The notes under the pieces are model-generated. The model searched no databases, had not been told where the DNA came from, and saw only the letters and a program-made list of their open reading frames with translations. 64,000 nt of DNA from Merismopedia glauca CCAP 1448/3 (GTDB taxonomy: Bacteria > Cyanobacteriota > Cyanobacteriia > Cyanobacteriales > CCAP-1448), in NCBI RefSeq assembly GCF_003003775.1, contig NZ_PVWJ01000002.1:1-64000 (forward strand). Direction: 5' to 3'. Shown piece after piece: positions 9,877-18,754 of the stretch (position 1 is the first letter of the stretch; every line of letters starts with the position of its first letter). A program made the position numbers and the translations under genes.

Positions 9877-11085
9877 TTAGTGGAAATGAGCAACTCTGGG
9901 TAGGCGATGTTTGAACCCACAGAGAATCTCCCAAGAGATAGTCCCAGTTTTTTGCGCCCAATCTTCGGCAGAAATCTCTAGATTGCCTTGTTTTCCTAGT
10001 AAGGTAACCACATCTCCAGGTTGGACTTTAGGAATGCTAGTAATATCTAACATTAACTGATCCATTGCTATAGCACCGATTTGCGGGACTAATTGACCTT
10101 TGATTAATACTTGCATTCGATTGGATAATTGGCGCGGGACTCCATCGGCGTAACCAATCCCAACTACGGCGATCGCTGTTGGCTCTTTGGCGATAAACTG
10201 ATGATTGTAACTGACTCCAGTACCAGCCGGAATCGTCTTGACTTGAGTAACTTTGGCTTTGAGGGACAAAACTGGTGTTAATTCAAGGCGCGATCGCAAA
10301 TGAGGTGCTGGATAATAACCATACATCGCTAAACCGACTCTCACCATGTCATAGTGCAATTTCGCATCGCTCAAAGTAGCGGCGGAGTTAGCTATATGTA
10401 ACTTCGGAATTTTGATTCCTAAAGACTCTAAATGCCCTAAAGCCCTTTGAAACCTTTGATTTTGCAGTTGCATCACTGCTGGATTAGGATCGTCAGCCGT
10501 AGCCAGATGGCTGTAAACGCTAGCTATCTCTAACCCTGGTAAACCACTAACTAACCGACCAAATTGTAAGGCTTCCTCCCAACTTACCCCTAAACGAGAC
10601 ATCCCTGTATCTATTTTTAAGTGAATGGGTAATTTTTTGCCCAAACTTTCTAGAGTTAGAGAGATTAATTGAGCTTGCTGTTCGCTACATACAGTTGCTT
10701 CCAAATTCCAACGTACTAAGGCGTGTACTTGCTCTGAGCTAATCACGGCTCCTAAAATGAGAATGGGAGCTTTAATCCCAGCTTTCCGTAGTTGAATCCC
10801 TTCAGGAACCGTCGCTACCCCTAAACAACTCGCACCAGATCTCAAAACTGTTTGAGCCACCGTGACTGCGCCATGTCCGTAACCGTCAGCTTTGACCACC
10901 GCCATCAAACTAGTCTGAGGAGATAATAGCGCACACAATCGCTGGATATTGGTAGCTAAAGCCACTAAATCTATTTCTACCCAAGCTCTTTGAAACAGGT
11001 CACACTGGTCAACTGCACTGTTCTGTGTTACACCAGTAAAGGTAGGGGCTTTGATAATTGGTTCAGTAATATCGTACATATTCAA
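9877..11085 (-). CDS. alr: Alanine racemase
   Basis: PLP enzyme that interconverts L- and D-alanine for peptidoglycan, about 400 residues, the usual length. The PLP lysine is Lys65 in AVVKADGYGHG; GVSYNH carries the catalytic tyrosine of the C-terminal beta-barrel; CGFKHRLPRV ends the protein. Start choice: TTG at 11083-11085 has GAGGAG at ideal distance, while ATG two codons later (11079) is the alternative. It stands alone, divergent from the HNH gene. The upstream flank holds HIP1 octamers. Confidence 0.95.
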   Translation of the reverse strand: MNMYDITEPIIKAPTFTGVTQNSAVDQCDLFQRAWVEIDLVALATNIQRLCALLSPQTSLMAVVKADGYGHGAVTVAQTVLRSGASCLGVATVPEGIQLRKAGIKAPILILGAVISSEQVHALVRWNLEATVCSEQQAQLISLTLESLGKKLPIHLKIDTGMSRLGVSWEEALQFGRLVSGLPGLEIASVYSHLATADDPNPAVMQLQNQRFQRALGHLESLGIKIPKLHIANSAATLSDAKLHYDMVRVGLAMYGYYPAPHLRSRLELTPVLSLKAKVTQVKTIPAGTGVSYNHQFIAKEPTAIAVVGIGYADGVPRQLSNRMQVLIKGQLVPQIGAIAMDQLMLDITSIPKVQPGDVVTLLGKQGNLEISAEDWAQKTGTISWEILCGFKHRLPRVAHFH

Positions 11086-11193
11086 ACCTAGTCACTCCTC
11101 TGACTGCGATCGCTAGGTATTTGGCATTCACCTAATGGCAATCGAGCCATCTATGTTAATATCTGTACAAAGATTCTCCGATCGAGAGCGCAA

Positions 11194-11691
11194 ATGAGCA
11201 AGGTTCTGGTGTTAAACGCCTCGTATGAGCCACTCAATATCACTAATTGGCGACGGGCGGTAATTCTGTTGCTCAAAGGTAAAGCCGAGCAAGTCGAACA
11301 TAATGGTAAATGCCTCTACCCTGAGTTAATGTTGCCTACAGTCATCCGTTTGCGTCATTACGTACAAGTTCCATATAAAGAAATTCCTCTGACTCGTCGC
11401 AATATCCTCCATCGAGATAACCATTCTTGTCAATACTGTAGTTATACCGGAGACGAGTTAACTTTAGATCACGTAATTCCTCGATCGCGTAAAGGTGGAG
11501 ATAGTTGGGAAAACATAGTCACCGCTTGCGTTAGGTGTAACGTTAAAAAAGGCAATCGCACTCCAAAAGAGGCTAATATGGTACTTCGCAATCAACCTCG
11601 TCAACCGTATAGTAGCCTGCATTTTGAAGTCGCTAAGCATATTAAGAATGGTTCATACCAAGAATGGCGTAAATATGCGATCGGATTATAG
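11194..11691 (+). CDS. HNH endonuclease family protein
   Basis: A 165-residue protein with an HNH fold. Two CxxC zinc knuckles (CQYC near 77, CVRC near 111) flank LTLDHVIPRSRKGGDSWENIV, which holds the HNH histidine and asparagine. The N-terminal MSKVLVLNASYEPLNITNWRR is the very conserved opening of a single-copy cyanobacterial family. The high conservation suggests a housekeeping nucleic-acid role rather than a mobile nuclease, but the substrate is unknown. A hairpin overlaps its stop codon. Confidence 0.9.
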   Translation: MSKVLVLNASYEPLNITNWRRAVILLLKGKAEQVEHNGKCLYPELMLPTVIRLRHYVQVPYKEIPLTRRNILHRDNHSCQYCSYTGDELTLDHVIPRSRKGGDSWENIVTACVRCNVKKGNRTPKEANMVLRNQPRQPYSSLHFEVAKHIKNGSYQEWRKYAIGL

Positions 11692-11721
11692 CCTCTGAAA
11701 TTACTCAGAGGCTATGTTTTT
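11689..11721 (+). terminator. Rho-independent terminator of the HNH gene
   Basis: Ten-base perfect stem TAGCCTCTGA (11689-11698) with TCAGAGGCTA (11705-11714), six-base loop, followed by a TGTTTTT tail. The stem begins at the TAG stop codon itself. Confidence 0.85.
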
Positions 11722-11826
11722 CCTGAAGATATTTCCTCAATTTTCTCTCCATTTTTCTAAGTATTGGCATAGAGAACCCATTTGAGATCTTCTCTAAAAC
11801 CCTTAGTGAGAAAACATTTCCAGCTA

Positions 11827-11927
11827 ATACCATTTTCTTAAATACCTGCTACAGATCCAAACGTAGAGACGTTGCACTGCAACGTCTCTACACCCCAATG
11901 TGTAGCCCAAGAAAATGAAAATGGTAT
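11827..11927. mobile_element. 101-bp palindrome-cored element with inverted ends (MITE-like), copy A
   Basis: Starts ATACCATTTTCTT and ends in its near complement AAAATGGTAT. The centre is a perfect 29-base palindrome, GTAGAGACGTTGCA at 11863 and its complement up to 11891. Copy B at 47838-47938 is exactly the same length and, read in the opposite orientation, shares ATACCA, TAAATA and TGCTACA at the same offsets. No coding capacity, so non-autonomous if mobile. Confidence 0.7.
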
Positions 11928-12537
11928 AAATTTATTTTTAGGCTGAAACTAGCTTCTAGTCAAAGTTCTGGCATAGTTCTATCGAATAAATTTCTGATAT
12001 AACTGAGAATTTGGCATTTTGAAGACAGATGTAGTGATAGCTATGTCCTAAGCTATTGAGATCTATACAAATGAAATTGATGAGTAGCTTTGCATTTAAT
12101 TTAATAGTGGTTTGATAGTTCAGAAAACTCTCCTTGAGAAATAAGGGGAATTAAAGGAAATTTGATATAATTGGTGAACGGAAATTAAAGCAAAAGTTTT
12201 AGCCATTAACCTGACTATTTTAAGTGCTTTTATCCTAGAAAAATATACTTTTAAAAGACAATCTAATCAACCGCAGATTAGTCATTTCAATTAGGCAAAA
12301 ACTGAGATTATATAAGTATATTGCCGGAGATTTAAACGGAATTATAGAGTTTATTTATCAGGGAATTTTAACATTAAAAATTGATGTTAATTGGGGGGTC
12401 GATAATCGTATTATATTTACGTTAGAGTAATTAAATTAATGTTATTTGACACAAGAATACTGAAATTCTTAAACAAGATTAGATTTACTTATCTATACTC
12501 AGTCAAAATTGTGACAAATTAGTTAAAATAAGAACAT
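11928..12537. other. AT-rich intergenic region before the DHH gene
   Basis: About 610 AT-rich bases with no gene, no recognised RNA and no clear repeat. It presumably contains the promoter of the DHH phosphoesterase gene, but I could not single one out. Confidence 0.5.
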
Positions 12538-13782
12538 ATGAATTCCCATTCTGTGAAAACTTTAGAAGTGAATGAAGTTATTTCTGGCTCTTTGATTCAG
12601 AATGTAGTAGAAAGTTCCAACGGTTATCCAAGCTTGGAGACAGTAAGCACATCAACTCGGATACCAGAACAAAGAGTAGAAGCCTTGCGGGAAGTGTTGG
12701 AAAAACACAGAGGCGATCGCCAAATAGTATTACTCCAAGATTTCCCCGATCCAGATGCTTTAGCCAGTGCTTGGGCTTACCAGTTGATTGCTCAGCAATA
12801 TAACATTCAAGGTGACATCATCTATGCTGGAGCTATTAGCCACCAAGAAAATATCGCCCTCGTTAAACTCACTGGATTGCCAGTCAAACGCCTCAACTTA
12901 CAAAACATCAGAGAAAAAGACCTCCAAGGCTATCAAGGCTGTGTCTTGATTGATAACCAAGGGACTACCTGTCAGCTAATGCAGTTAGTCAGACAAGCAG
13001 AAATTCCCATTACGGTCGTAATTGACCACCACACCTTACAAGAAGACTTATCTCCAGAGTTTCTGGATATTCGCCCTTCAACTAGAGCCACAGCCACAAT
13101 TTTAACCCAATACTTGCAGGCAGGACTCCTCAAACTAGATAGTAGCATCTCGGAACACGTCAAATGCGCTACTGCCCTAACTCACGGGATTCGTTCCGAT
13201 ACCAATCGGTTGATGCAAGCGCAAGAAGAAGACTTTTTAGCTGCTGGTTATCTGAGTCGGTACTATGATGCCCAATTATTGAACGCTGTCTTACAAACAT
13301 ATCGTTCTAAGCGAGTAATGGACGTAATTCAGCGATCGCTCACCAACCGCATCGTGAAAAACAACTTTTCCATCGCTGGTGTTGGATATCTCCGCTATGA
13401 AGATCGAGACGCAATTCCCCAAGCGGCTGACTTTCTGGTCACGGAAGAAAACGTCCACACAGCTTTAGTCTACGGTATCGTCCACGACGAAGACGAAGAA
13501 CTAGAAGTCGTCATTGGTTCCTTGAGAACCACTAAACTTACCCTAGATCCAGACGAGTTCATCAAAGAAGCCTTTGGACAAGATAGCCACGGACGCTTTT
13601 TTGGCGGAGGAAGGATGAGTGCAGGTGGTTTTGAAATTCCGCTCGGCTTTTTGTGCGGATTTACCGAAAATGCCGAATTCGCCAAGCGCAAATGGGATAT
13701 CTTTGACACCCAAATTAAACAAAAGCTACTCCGGTTGGTTAATCCTAAAGATAACCTGCTATCTCCAGAAGAAAAGCGCTAG
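12538..13782 (+). CDS. DHH-family phosphoesterase (NrnA-like)
   Basis: A 414-residue DHH/DHHA1 protein. Motif I is DFPDPDA (Asp68, Asp71, Asp73), the DHH motif is IDHH at 162-165, and the C-terminal DHHA1 substrate loop is GGGRM at 356-360. These are the metal- and substrate-binding residues of NrnA-type oligoribonuclease/pAp phosphatases and of relatives that hydrolyse cyclic-di-AMP breakdown products. The N-terminal 50 residues are an extra, non-conserved extension. The actual substrate cannot be read from sequence. sixA follows 21 bases later and is probably co-transcribed. Confidence 0.88.
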   Translation: MNSHSVKTLEVNEVISGSLIQNVVESSNGYPSLETVSTSTRIPEQRVEALREVLEKHRGDRQIVLLQDFPDPDALASAWAYQLIAQQYNIQGDIIYAGAISHQENIALVKLTGLPVKRLNLQNIREKDLQGYQGCVLIDNQGTTCQLMQLVRQAEIPITVVIDHHTLQEDLSPEFLDIRPSTRATATILTQYLQAGLLKLDSSISEHVKCATALTHGIRSDTNRLMQAQEEDFLAAGYLSRYYDAQLLNAVLQTYRSKRVMDVIQRSLTNRIVKNNFSIAGVGYLRYEDRDAIPQAADFLVTEENVHTALVYGIVHDEDEELEVVIGSLRTTKLTLDPDEFIKEAFGQDSHGRFFGGGRMSAGGFEIPLGFLCGFTENAEFAKRKWDIFDTQIKQKLLRLVNPKDNLLSPEEKR

Positions 13783-13803
13783 AAATGGGAAAACAGTGAC
13801 TTT

Positions 13804-14310
13804 ATGAGCTATAAAACATCTATTTACTTAGTTAGGCATGGAATTGCTGCCGAAAAAGGTACTTATCCCTATGATGGCGAACGTCCGTTAATTAAAGAAG
13901 GTCGCCAGCAAACCAAAAAAGTAGCCAAAAAACTGGGGGAACTAGGACTAAGTTTTGACTTAATTCTGACTAGTCCTTTAATTAGAGCCAAAGAAACCGC
14001 AGAAATCCTGAAAAAAGCGGGATTAGGCAACCAAATAACCGAATCTCCCGATCTAGCACCGATGGGAAACTTTTCTAATTGGCTCCATTGGGTAACCGAT
14101 TGGCATAAATCTAGCTCAGGTCAGAGTTTAGCACTTGTCGGACACCAACCCGATTTAGGTAATTGGGCAGAAAGATTGGTTTGGGGTAGCGTCAGAGACA
14201 ACATAGACCTGAAAAAATCAGGAATTATCGGGATAAATTTCCCAGAAACAGAACATATTGTGGGCGATTGCTCTTTATTTTGGTTAACGTCACCGAAATA
14301 TTTACTTTAA
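13804..14310 (+). CDS. sixA: Phosphohistidine phosphatase SixA
   Basis: A 168-residue member of the histidine phosphatase (phosphoglycerate mutase-like) superfamily, short like SixA. The catalytic RHG is at residues 11-13 (YLVRHGIAAE) and the second conserved histidine is in LVGHQPDLG near 117. SixA removes phosphate from phosphohistidine in phosphorelay Hpt domains or the PTS-Ntr phosphotransfer protein in enterics; the cyanobacterial target is unknown. It sits 21 bases after the DHH phosphoesterase gene. Confidence 0.88.
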   Translation: MSYKTSIYLVRHGIAAEKGTYPYDGERPLIKEGRQQTKKVAKKLGELGLSFDLILTSPLIRAKETAEILKKAGLGNQITESPDLAPMGNFSNWLHWVTDWHKSSSGQSLALVGHQPDLGNWAERLVWGSVRDNIDLKKSGIIGINFPETEHIVGDCSLFWLTSPKYLL

Positions 14311-14340
14311 GCTGTCACGGATTGCTTTTTTGCGATCGCG

Positions 14341-14394
14341 TAAGTACCTGTGCCAAATTAATTTAACATTTTGGTAAGTCATAAGTAACGAGTA
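14341..14394 (+). repeat. 54-bp dispersed repeat, copy 1
   Basis: From TAAGTACCTGTGCC to AAGTAACGAGTA; identical over all 54 bases to 17048-17101 and followed in both cases by AGTAACG/AACGAGT-type short repeats. Shortened copies beginning TAAGTACCTGTGC occur at 20847 and, inverted, near 60100-60116. Confidence 0.95.
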
Positions 14395-14461
14395 GCAAGT
14401 AACGCTATAAATGAGGATGTCACGATAATTTGATGATTAGCGAACCAGATACTCTCACACC

Positions 14462-15865
14462 ATGACACAAGCAACGCGGATTGAACAAGATTCGATGGGA
14501 GAAAGAACCATTCCCAAAGATGCATATTATGGAATTCAAACTTTACGAGCAACAGAAAACTTTCCCATTAGTGGACTTCGACCTTTACGTACATATATAG
14601 ATGCTGGTGTATTCATTAAAAAAGCCACAGCTATAGCCAATGGGGAATTGGGTTGTATTCCTGAAGATGTATCAAAAGCGATCACTCAAGCCGCAGATGA
14701 GGTGTTAGCTGGGAAGTTACGAGATCAGTTTGTGGTGGATATCTACCAAGCTGGTGCGGGAACATCTCATCATATGAATCTTAATGAAGTTCTGGCTAAT
14801 CGAGCGTTAGAAATATTGGGGGACGAAAAAGGTAACTATCGCCGTGTTAACCCTAATGACCACGTAAACTACGGTCAATCTACTAATGATGTCATACCCA
14901 CAGCCATTAGAATAGGGGGCTTGCTGGCGCTGAAACGAACGTTATATCCAGCTTTAACCAAGGCGATCGCCTCTCTAAACACTAAAGCCGATGAATTCCA
15001 AAATATTGTCAAATCTGGCAGAACTCACCTGCAAGATGCCGTCCCAGTCAGGTTAGGCGATACTTTCAGAGCTTGGGCTGATATTTGTCAGCAACACTTA
15101 TACAGACTCGAATTTGCAGCTAAAGATCTCACCTTTTTAGGTTTGGGTGGTAGTGCTGCGGGAACTGGACTCAATACCCATCCTCAATATCGCTTTAAAG
15201 TAGCTGAAATCCTGTCGGAATTGATTGAAGAACCTTTACAACCAGCACCCAACCTAATGGCGGCGATGCAAAGTATGGCTCCTTTCGTCCATGTTTCTGG
15301 AGGATTGAGGAACTTAGCCCAAGATTTGGTGAAAATCTCCCACGATCTGAGGTTAATGGATTCGGGACCAAAAACTGGTTTGAAAGAGATTCAACTTCCC
15401 CCAGTTCAACCTGGTTCTTCGATTATGCCAGGAAAATACAACCCTGTGATGGCAGAAATGACCTCAATGGTATGCTTCCAGGTGATGGGTTACGATAGCG
15501 CGATCGCATTAGCTGCTCAAGCTGGACAATTAGAACTAAATGTCATGATGCCCCTAATTGCCTATAACCTAATCCACAGCATCGAAATTTTAGGCAATGC
15601 TTTATCGGCTTTAACTGAGCAATGCATCCAAGGAATAACGGCAAATAGCGATCGCTGTTTGGCTTATGCTGAAGGTAGCTTGGCTTTGGTAACTGCTCTC
15701 AATCCTCACATTGGTTATCTAAATGCCGCAGCTATAGCCAAAGAATCTTTAGAAACTGGAAAATCTCTGCGAGAAATCGTCTTAGCCCAAAATCTGCTCA
15801 CTCCCGAAGTCTTGGCGCAAGTCTTAGACTTAGAACAAATGAGTGCTTTACCAAAACCTCATTAG
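14462..15865 (+). CDS. aspA: Aspartate ammonia-lyase (class II fumarase/aspartase family)
   Basis: A 467-residue lyase with the superfamily signature GSSIMPGKYNP at about 318-328, the SGRTHLQDAVPVRLG loop and the NYGQSTNDV substrate region. Aspartase reversibly splits aspartate into fumarate and ammonia; class II fumarase hydrates fumarate. I favour aspartase because YYGIQTLRATENFPIS, AAQAGQLELNVMMPLI, CIQGITAN and ETGKSLREIVL match aspartases better than FumC. FumC remains a serious alternative, since cyanobacteria have few fumarases. The gene is single and is bracketed, with the next gene, by two identical 54-bp repeats. Confidence 0.8.
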   Translation: MTQATRIEQDSMGERTIPKDAYYGIQTLRATENFPISGLRPLRTYIDAGVFIKKATAIANGELGCIPEDVSKAITQAADEVLAGKLRDQFVVDIYQAGAGTSHHMNLNEVLANRALEILGDEKGNYRRVNPNDHVNYGQSTNDVIPTAIRIGGLLALKRTLYPALTKAIASLNTKADEFQNIVKSGRTHLQDAVPVRLGDTFRAWADICQQHLYRLEFAAKDLTFLGLGGSAAGTGLNTHPQYRFKVAEILSELIEEPLQPAPNLMAAMQSMAPFVHVSGGLRNLAQDLVKISHDLRLMDSGPKTGLKEIQLPPVQPGSSIMPGKYNPVMAEMTSMVCFQVMGYDSAIALAAQAGQLELNVMMPLIAYNLIHSIEILGNALSALTEQCIQGITANSDRCLAYAEGSLALVTALNPHIGYLNAAAIAKESLETGKSLREIVLAQNLLTPEVLAQVLDLEQMSALPKPH

Positions 15866-15932
15866 ACTTTCTGGGGAAGTCAGGGGTTAGGGGGACAAGG
15901 TGGTGAAGAAGCCCTCAAACTCCCGAAATAAT

Positions 15933-15965
15933 TTGTAGAGACGTAGCAGTGCTACGTCTCTACAA
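15933..15965. repeat. 33-base palindrome
   Basis: TTGTAGAGACGTAGCA, one centre base, then the exact complement. It belongs to the GTAGAGACG / GTAGGGGCG palindrome family scattered in this window (11863, 23527, 47872, 53562). It lies between the lyase and the DUF362 gene. Confidence 0.9.
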
Positions 15966-16007
15966 AGTTAAACAAAAATAAATTAACCATCTAAAACTGT
16001 CAAAATT

Positions 16008-16970
16008 ATGTCACCTATAGTTAGTTTAATTCAGGCTGATAACTATGAAATTGAAGCTTTGAGCAAACAAATAGCAATTTTACTGAACCCTTTAGGTGGA
16101 ATGGAAGCCATTGTTAAACCAGGCTCCCGTGTTCTTCTCAAACCGAATCTCTTAACTGGTAGTCGCCCTGGTAAAGAGTGCATTACTCGTCCAGAATTGG
16201 TTTACTGTGTAGCCAAAATGGTTCAAGCTGTGGGTGGTCAACCTTTTTTGGGAGATAGTCCAGCTTTTGGTTCTGCTAATGGTGTTGCTAAAGCTAGTGG
16301 CTATTTACCTTGGTTGACAGAACTAAATATTCCAGTAGTTGAATTTCATGGGCAAAAATATGAAACGGCTAGCCACGAGTTTAATCATTTGCGGTTGAGC
16401 AAGGAAGCGATGCAAGCAGATGTAGTTATTAATCTGCCCAAAGTCAAATCTCATGCTCAACTTACCTTAACTATGGGTGTAAAAAACCTGTTTGGCTGCG
16501 TACCAGGAAAGATGAAAGCTTGGTGGCACGTAGAAGCTGGGAAAAATCCCGAAAAATTTGCTGATATGCTGGTAGAAACTGCTCGTACCATTAATCCTAA
16601 CCTAACCATCATGGACGGGATTATGGGTCATGAAGGCAATGGGCCAAGTGGCGGAGAACCTAGAAAAATTGGTTTTTTGGGAGCTTCTAGCGATGTGTTT
16701 GCCTTAGATAGAGCAGTAGTAGATATCTTGCAAATCCATCCTAGATTAGTTCCCACGATCGCTGCTTCCCAGCGTTTGGGAATTTGCCCCGAAATAGAGA
16801 GTATTTCTTTCCCTCACGCTCAACCTCTAGATTTATCTATCTCTGATTGGCGTTTACCAGATCGTTTAATGCCAATAGATTTTGGTTTACCTAGAGTTTT
16901 CAAGTCTACATTTAAACACCTGTACATCAAGTGGATTAAAGAACCCATCAGGGACTACGCCAGACGCTAA
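16008..16970 (+). CDS. DUF362 domain-containing protein
   Basis: A 320-residue protein dominated by a DUF362 domain: KPGSRVLLKPNLLTG (about 37-51), TRPELVYCVAKMVQ, DVVINLPKVKSHAQLTLTMG (about 137-156) and the C-terminal GASSDVFALDRAVVDIL. DUF362 proteins often carry or accompany 4Fe-4S ferredoxin domains; no CxxCxxC cluster is present here. Function is unknown. The ATG lacks a strong ribosome site. The gene appears monocistronic. Confidence 0.85.
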   Translation: MSPIVSLIQADNYEIEALSKQIAILLNPLGGMEAIVKPGSRVLLKPNLLTGSRPGKECITRPELVYCVAKMVQAVGGQPFLGDSPAFGSANGVAKASGYLPWLTELNIPVVEFHGQKYETASHEFNHLRLSKEAMQADVVINLPKVKSHAQLTLTMGVKNLFGCVPGKMKAWWHVEAGKNPEKFADMLVETARTINPNLTIMDGIMGHEGNGPSGGEPRKIGFLGASSDVFALDRAVVDILQIHPRLVPTIAASQRLGICPEIESISFPHAQPLDLSISDWRLPDRLMPIDFGLPRVFKSTFKHLYIKWIKEPIRDYARR

Positions 16971-17047
16971 TTAGGCTTTGATTTTAGTATTTTGGCTCAT
17001 AATACGGCAGCGATCGCACTTATAAAATCTCAATCTCCCTTTGTTTT

Positions 17048-17101
17048 TAAGTACCTGTGCCAAATTAATTTAACATTTTGGTAAGTCATAAGTAACGAGT
17101 A
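17048..17101 (+). repeat. 54-bp dispersed repeat, copy 2
   Basis: Exact copy of 14341-14394 in the same orientation, 2.7 kb downstream; bases diverge immediately on both sides. The tail continues with AACGAGTAGC. Confidence 0.95.
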
Positions 17102-17172
17102 ACGAGTAGCGACTGAAGTAGATAGACCACCTCATGTAAATATACAAATAATTTTGCCTACCTACTTAACTC

Positions 17173-18492
17173 CTATTTTTGTACTCTTGCTTGCCGATCG
17201 CCTACCACTTGGTTGCGCGCTAAATCTCCCAATTTTTCGGCGGGGTTGGTGCGATCGCCTGTCGGTGTAATAATAGCCGGGGGATGGGAGGCTACACCCC
17301 AAATCTTAATCAAGCTTTGCAATAATCGATCCTGTTGTGTGCGGAAGTTTTCAAAACCTACACCCCGATTGATAATGGCAAACCACACCAAACCGCGATC
17401 GCGAGTGGGAATTGCTCCAGCTAAGGCGCTAACATCGTTTAATGTCCCTGTTTTGACGACAGTATGAGCGGGTATGCGACGGGTTAATAAAGTTCCTTGG
17501 CGATCGTATCCAGAGACAGGAAAGATATCTGCCACAGTTAGGTTGTGGGGTTGTAAATATCGCTGAATTTTCCCAAACATGGCGACTACTGCTCTCGGAG
17601 AAATTTTATTTTCTATCCCCAACCCCGAACCATTGACTAGGCTAATTTCTATTTGAGGAACCCCAGCCCCTTGGGATGCTAATCTAGCTACTATTGACCC
17701 TCCTCCCAAAGATTTCGCCAACATCTCCGCCATTTCGTTGTTGCTGTAGATGTTCATCTGTTTTAAGATTTGTGCCAAACTCATAGATTGATGGCGGATT
17801 AATAGGGTGCGAGTTGATTCTGGAACACTGCCCACTTGCACAGTTCCCGCGATCGCAACTTGAGGACTAGGACTGCCTGGTGGGAGCTTGAAGGCACTTG
17901 CAGGTACATTTTGACCGTTTAACCCCTGTCGCAATAATTGACCGGCTGTGAGGGGATTAAACTGGTAGTTCATGTAAAATTTGCCGCTAACAATCAGATT
18001 TCCCGTTACCTGGCGGATGCCAATTTGATTGAGGGTATGGGCTAGAGCTACAGATTCTTCCCAAACAAAAAACGGATCTCCATTGCCATCTACAAGTAAA
18101 TCTCCTTGTAAAACCCCGTTTTTGACTATACCTTTGGCGCTGATTAAGGTTTCAAAACGGTGTTGTGGTCCCCAAGTTTCTAAAGCTGCTAGAGTGGTAG
18201 CAACCTTGGTTAAGGAAGCGGCTGGACGGGGTATAGCACCTTGATGATCGAACAGTGAAGTTACTCCCGACTGCATCCAGATTCCTTGTTCTGGAATCAC
18301 TCTTCCTTGAGCAGCTAGTTGTTTTAAGTATTGATTAATCGTGGTTTTGGCTTTTTTATCCGATTCAGCCGGAAAAGCGATTAAAGGTACACCTTGCCAG
18401 GTTAATAGTTCTTGCAGGTTAACCTCACTTGGCTTGATTCCCGCCATGTTTAGCCAAACACCTATCAACCCTGAGCTAAATAATTCCCACAT
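17173..18492 (-). CDS. dacB: D-alanyl-D-alanine carboxypeptidase, peptidase S13 (DacB/PBP4 type)
   Basis: A 439-residue penicillin-binding protein that trims or opens peptidoglycan cross-links in the periplasm. The three active-site motifs are in order: SxxK as ASLTK (Ser93, Lys96), SxN as SNN in NIYSNNEMAE, and KTG in TVVKTGTLND. An insert domain lies between the first two, typical of S13. The N-terminus (ELFSSGLIGVWLNMAG) is a poor signal peptide, so export is uncertain. The C-terminal 35 residues are poorly conserved. It is divergent from the porin gene with 579 intervening bases. Confidence 0.88.
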   Translation of the reverse strand: MWELFSSGLIGVWLNMAGIKPSEVNLQELLTWQGVPLIAFPAESDKKAKTTINQYLKQLAAQGRVIPEQGIWMQSGVTSLFDHQGAIPRPAASLTKVATTLAALETWGPQHRFETLISAKGIVKNGVLQGDLLVDGNGDPFFVWEESVALAHTLNQIGIRQVTGNLIVSGKFYMNYQFNPLTAGQLLRQGLNGQNVPASAFKLPPGSPSPQVAIAGTVQVGSVPESTRTLLIRHQSMSLAQILKQMNIYSNNEMAEMLAKSLGGGSIVARLASQGAGVPQIEISLVNGSGLGIENKISPRAVVAMFGKIQRYLQPHNLTVADIFPVSGYDRQGTLLTRRIPAHTVVKTGTLNDVSALAGAIPTRDRGLVWFAIINRGVGFENFRTQQDRLLQSLIKIWGVASHPPAIITPTGDRTNPAEKLGDLARNQVVGDRQARVQK

Positions 18493-18588
18493 TCTGTCAC
18501 TGACGATACCTTACATTGGCGATTATAGAACCCATTTGATATTTTTTAAGCAATGCCGCTAGGCGGCTACGCCATTGCTAATCTTCTG

Positions 18589-18640
18589 ATACCAAATCAC
18601 CAAATTACTGCTACAGATATTTAGCAGTTCAGCTACAACC
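18589..18640 (+). mobile_element. Half-copy of the 101-bp inverted-end element
   Basis: ATACCAAATCAC then AAATTACTGCTACAGAT match the left 30 bases of the elements at 11827 and (inverted) 47938, then the homology stops and a different hairpin array begins. A preceding palindromic motif (GCAATG ... CATTGC, 18550-18578) flanks it. Confidence 0.6.
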
Positions 18641-18642
18641 GC

Positions 18643-18754
18643 CAGGGGTTCAAACCCCTGTCTCATAGCGAAAGTCCTCTAAAGAGGACTGGGGAGGTAG
18701 TTTCAGTCCACTTGAGTGGACTTTAGCTATTAGCCCAGAACTTGAGTTCTGGGC
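18643..18754. repeat. Array of four consecutive hairpins
   Basis: Four perfect or near-perfect short palindromes in a row: CAGGGGTTCAAACCCCTG (18643-18660), AGTCCTCTAAAGAGGACT (18673-18690), AGTCCACTTGAGTGGACT (18705-18722) and a 22-base GCCCAGAAC...GTTCTGGGC (18733-18754). The spacers are 12, 14 and 10 bases. The structure lies between dacB and the porin and is not explained by a terminator. Confidence 0.9.

Noticed and set aside
18649-18660. GGTTCAAACCCC resembling a tRNA T-arm
   Set aside because: It is one hairpin of the four-hairpin array; no acceptor, D or anticodon arms surround it.
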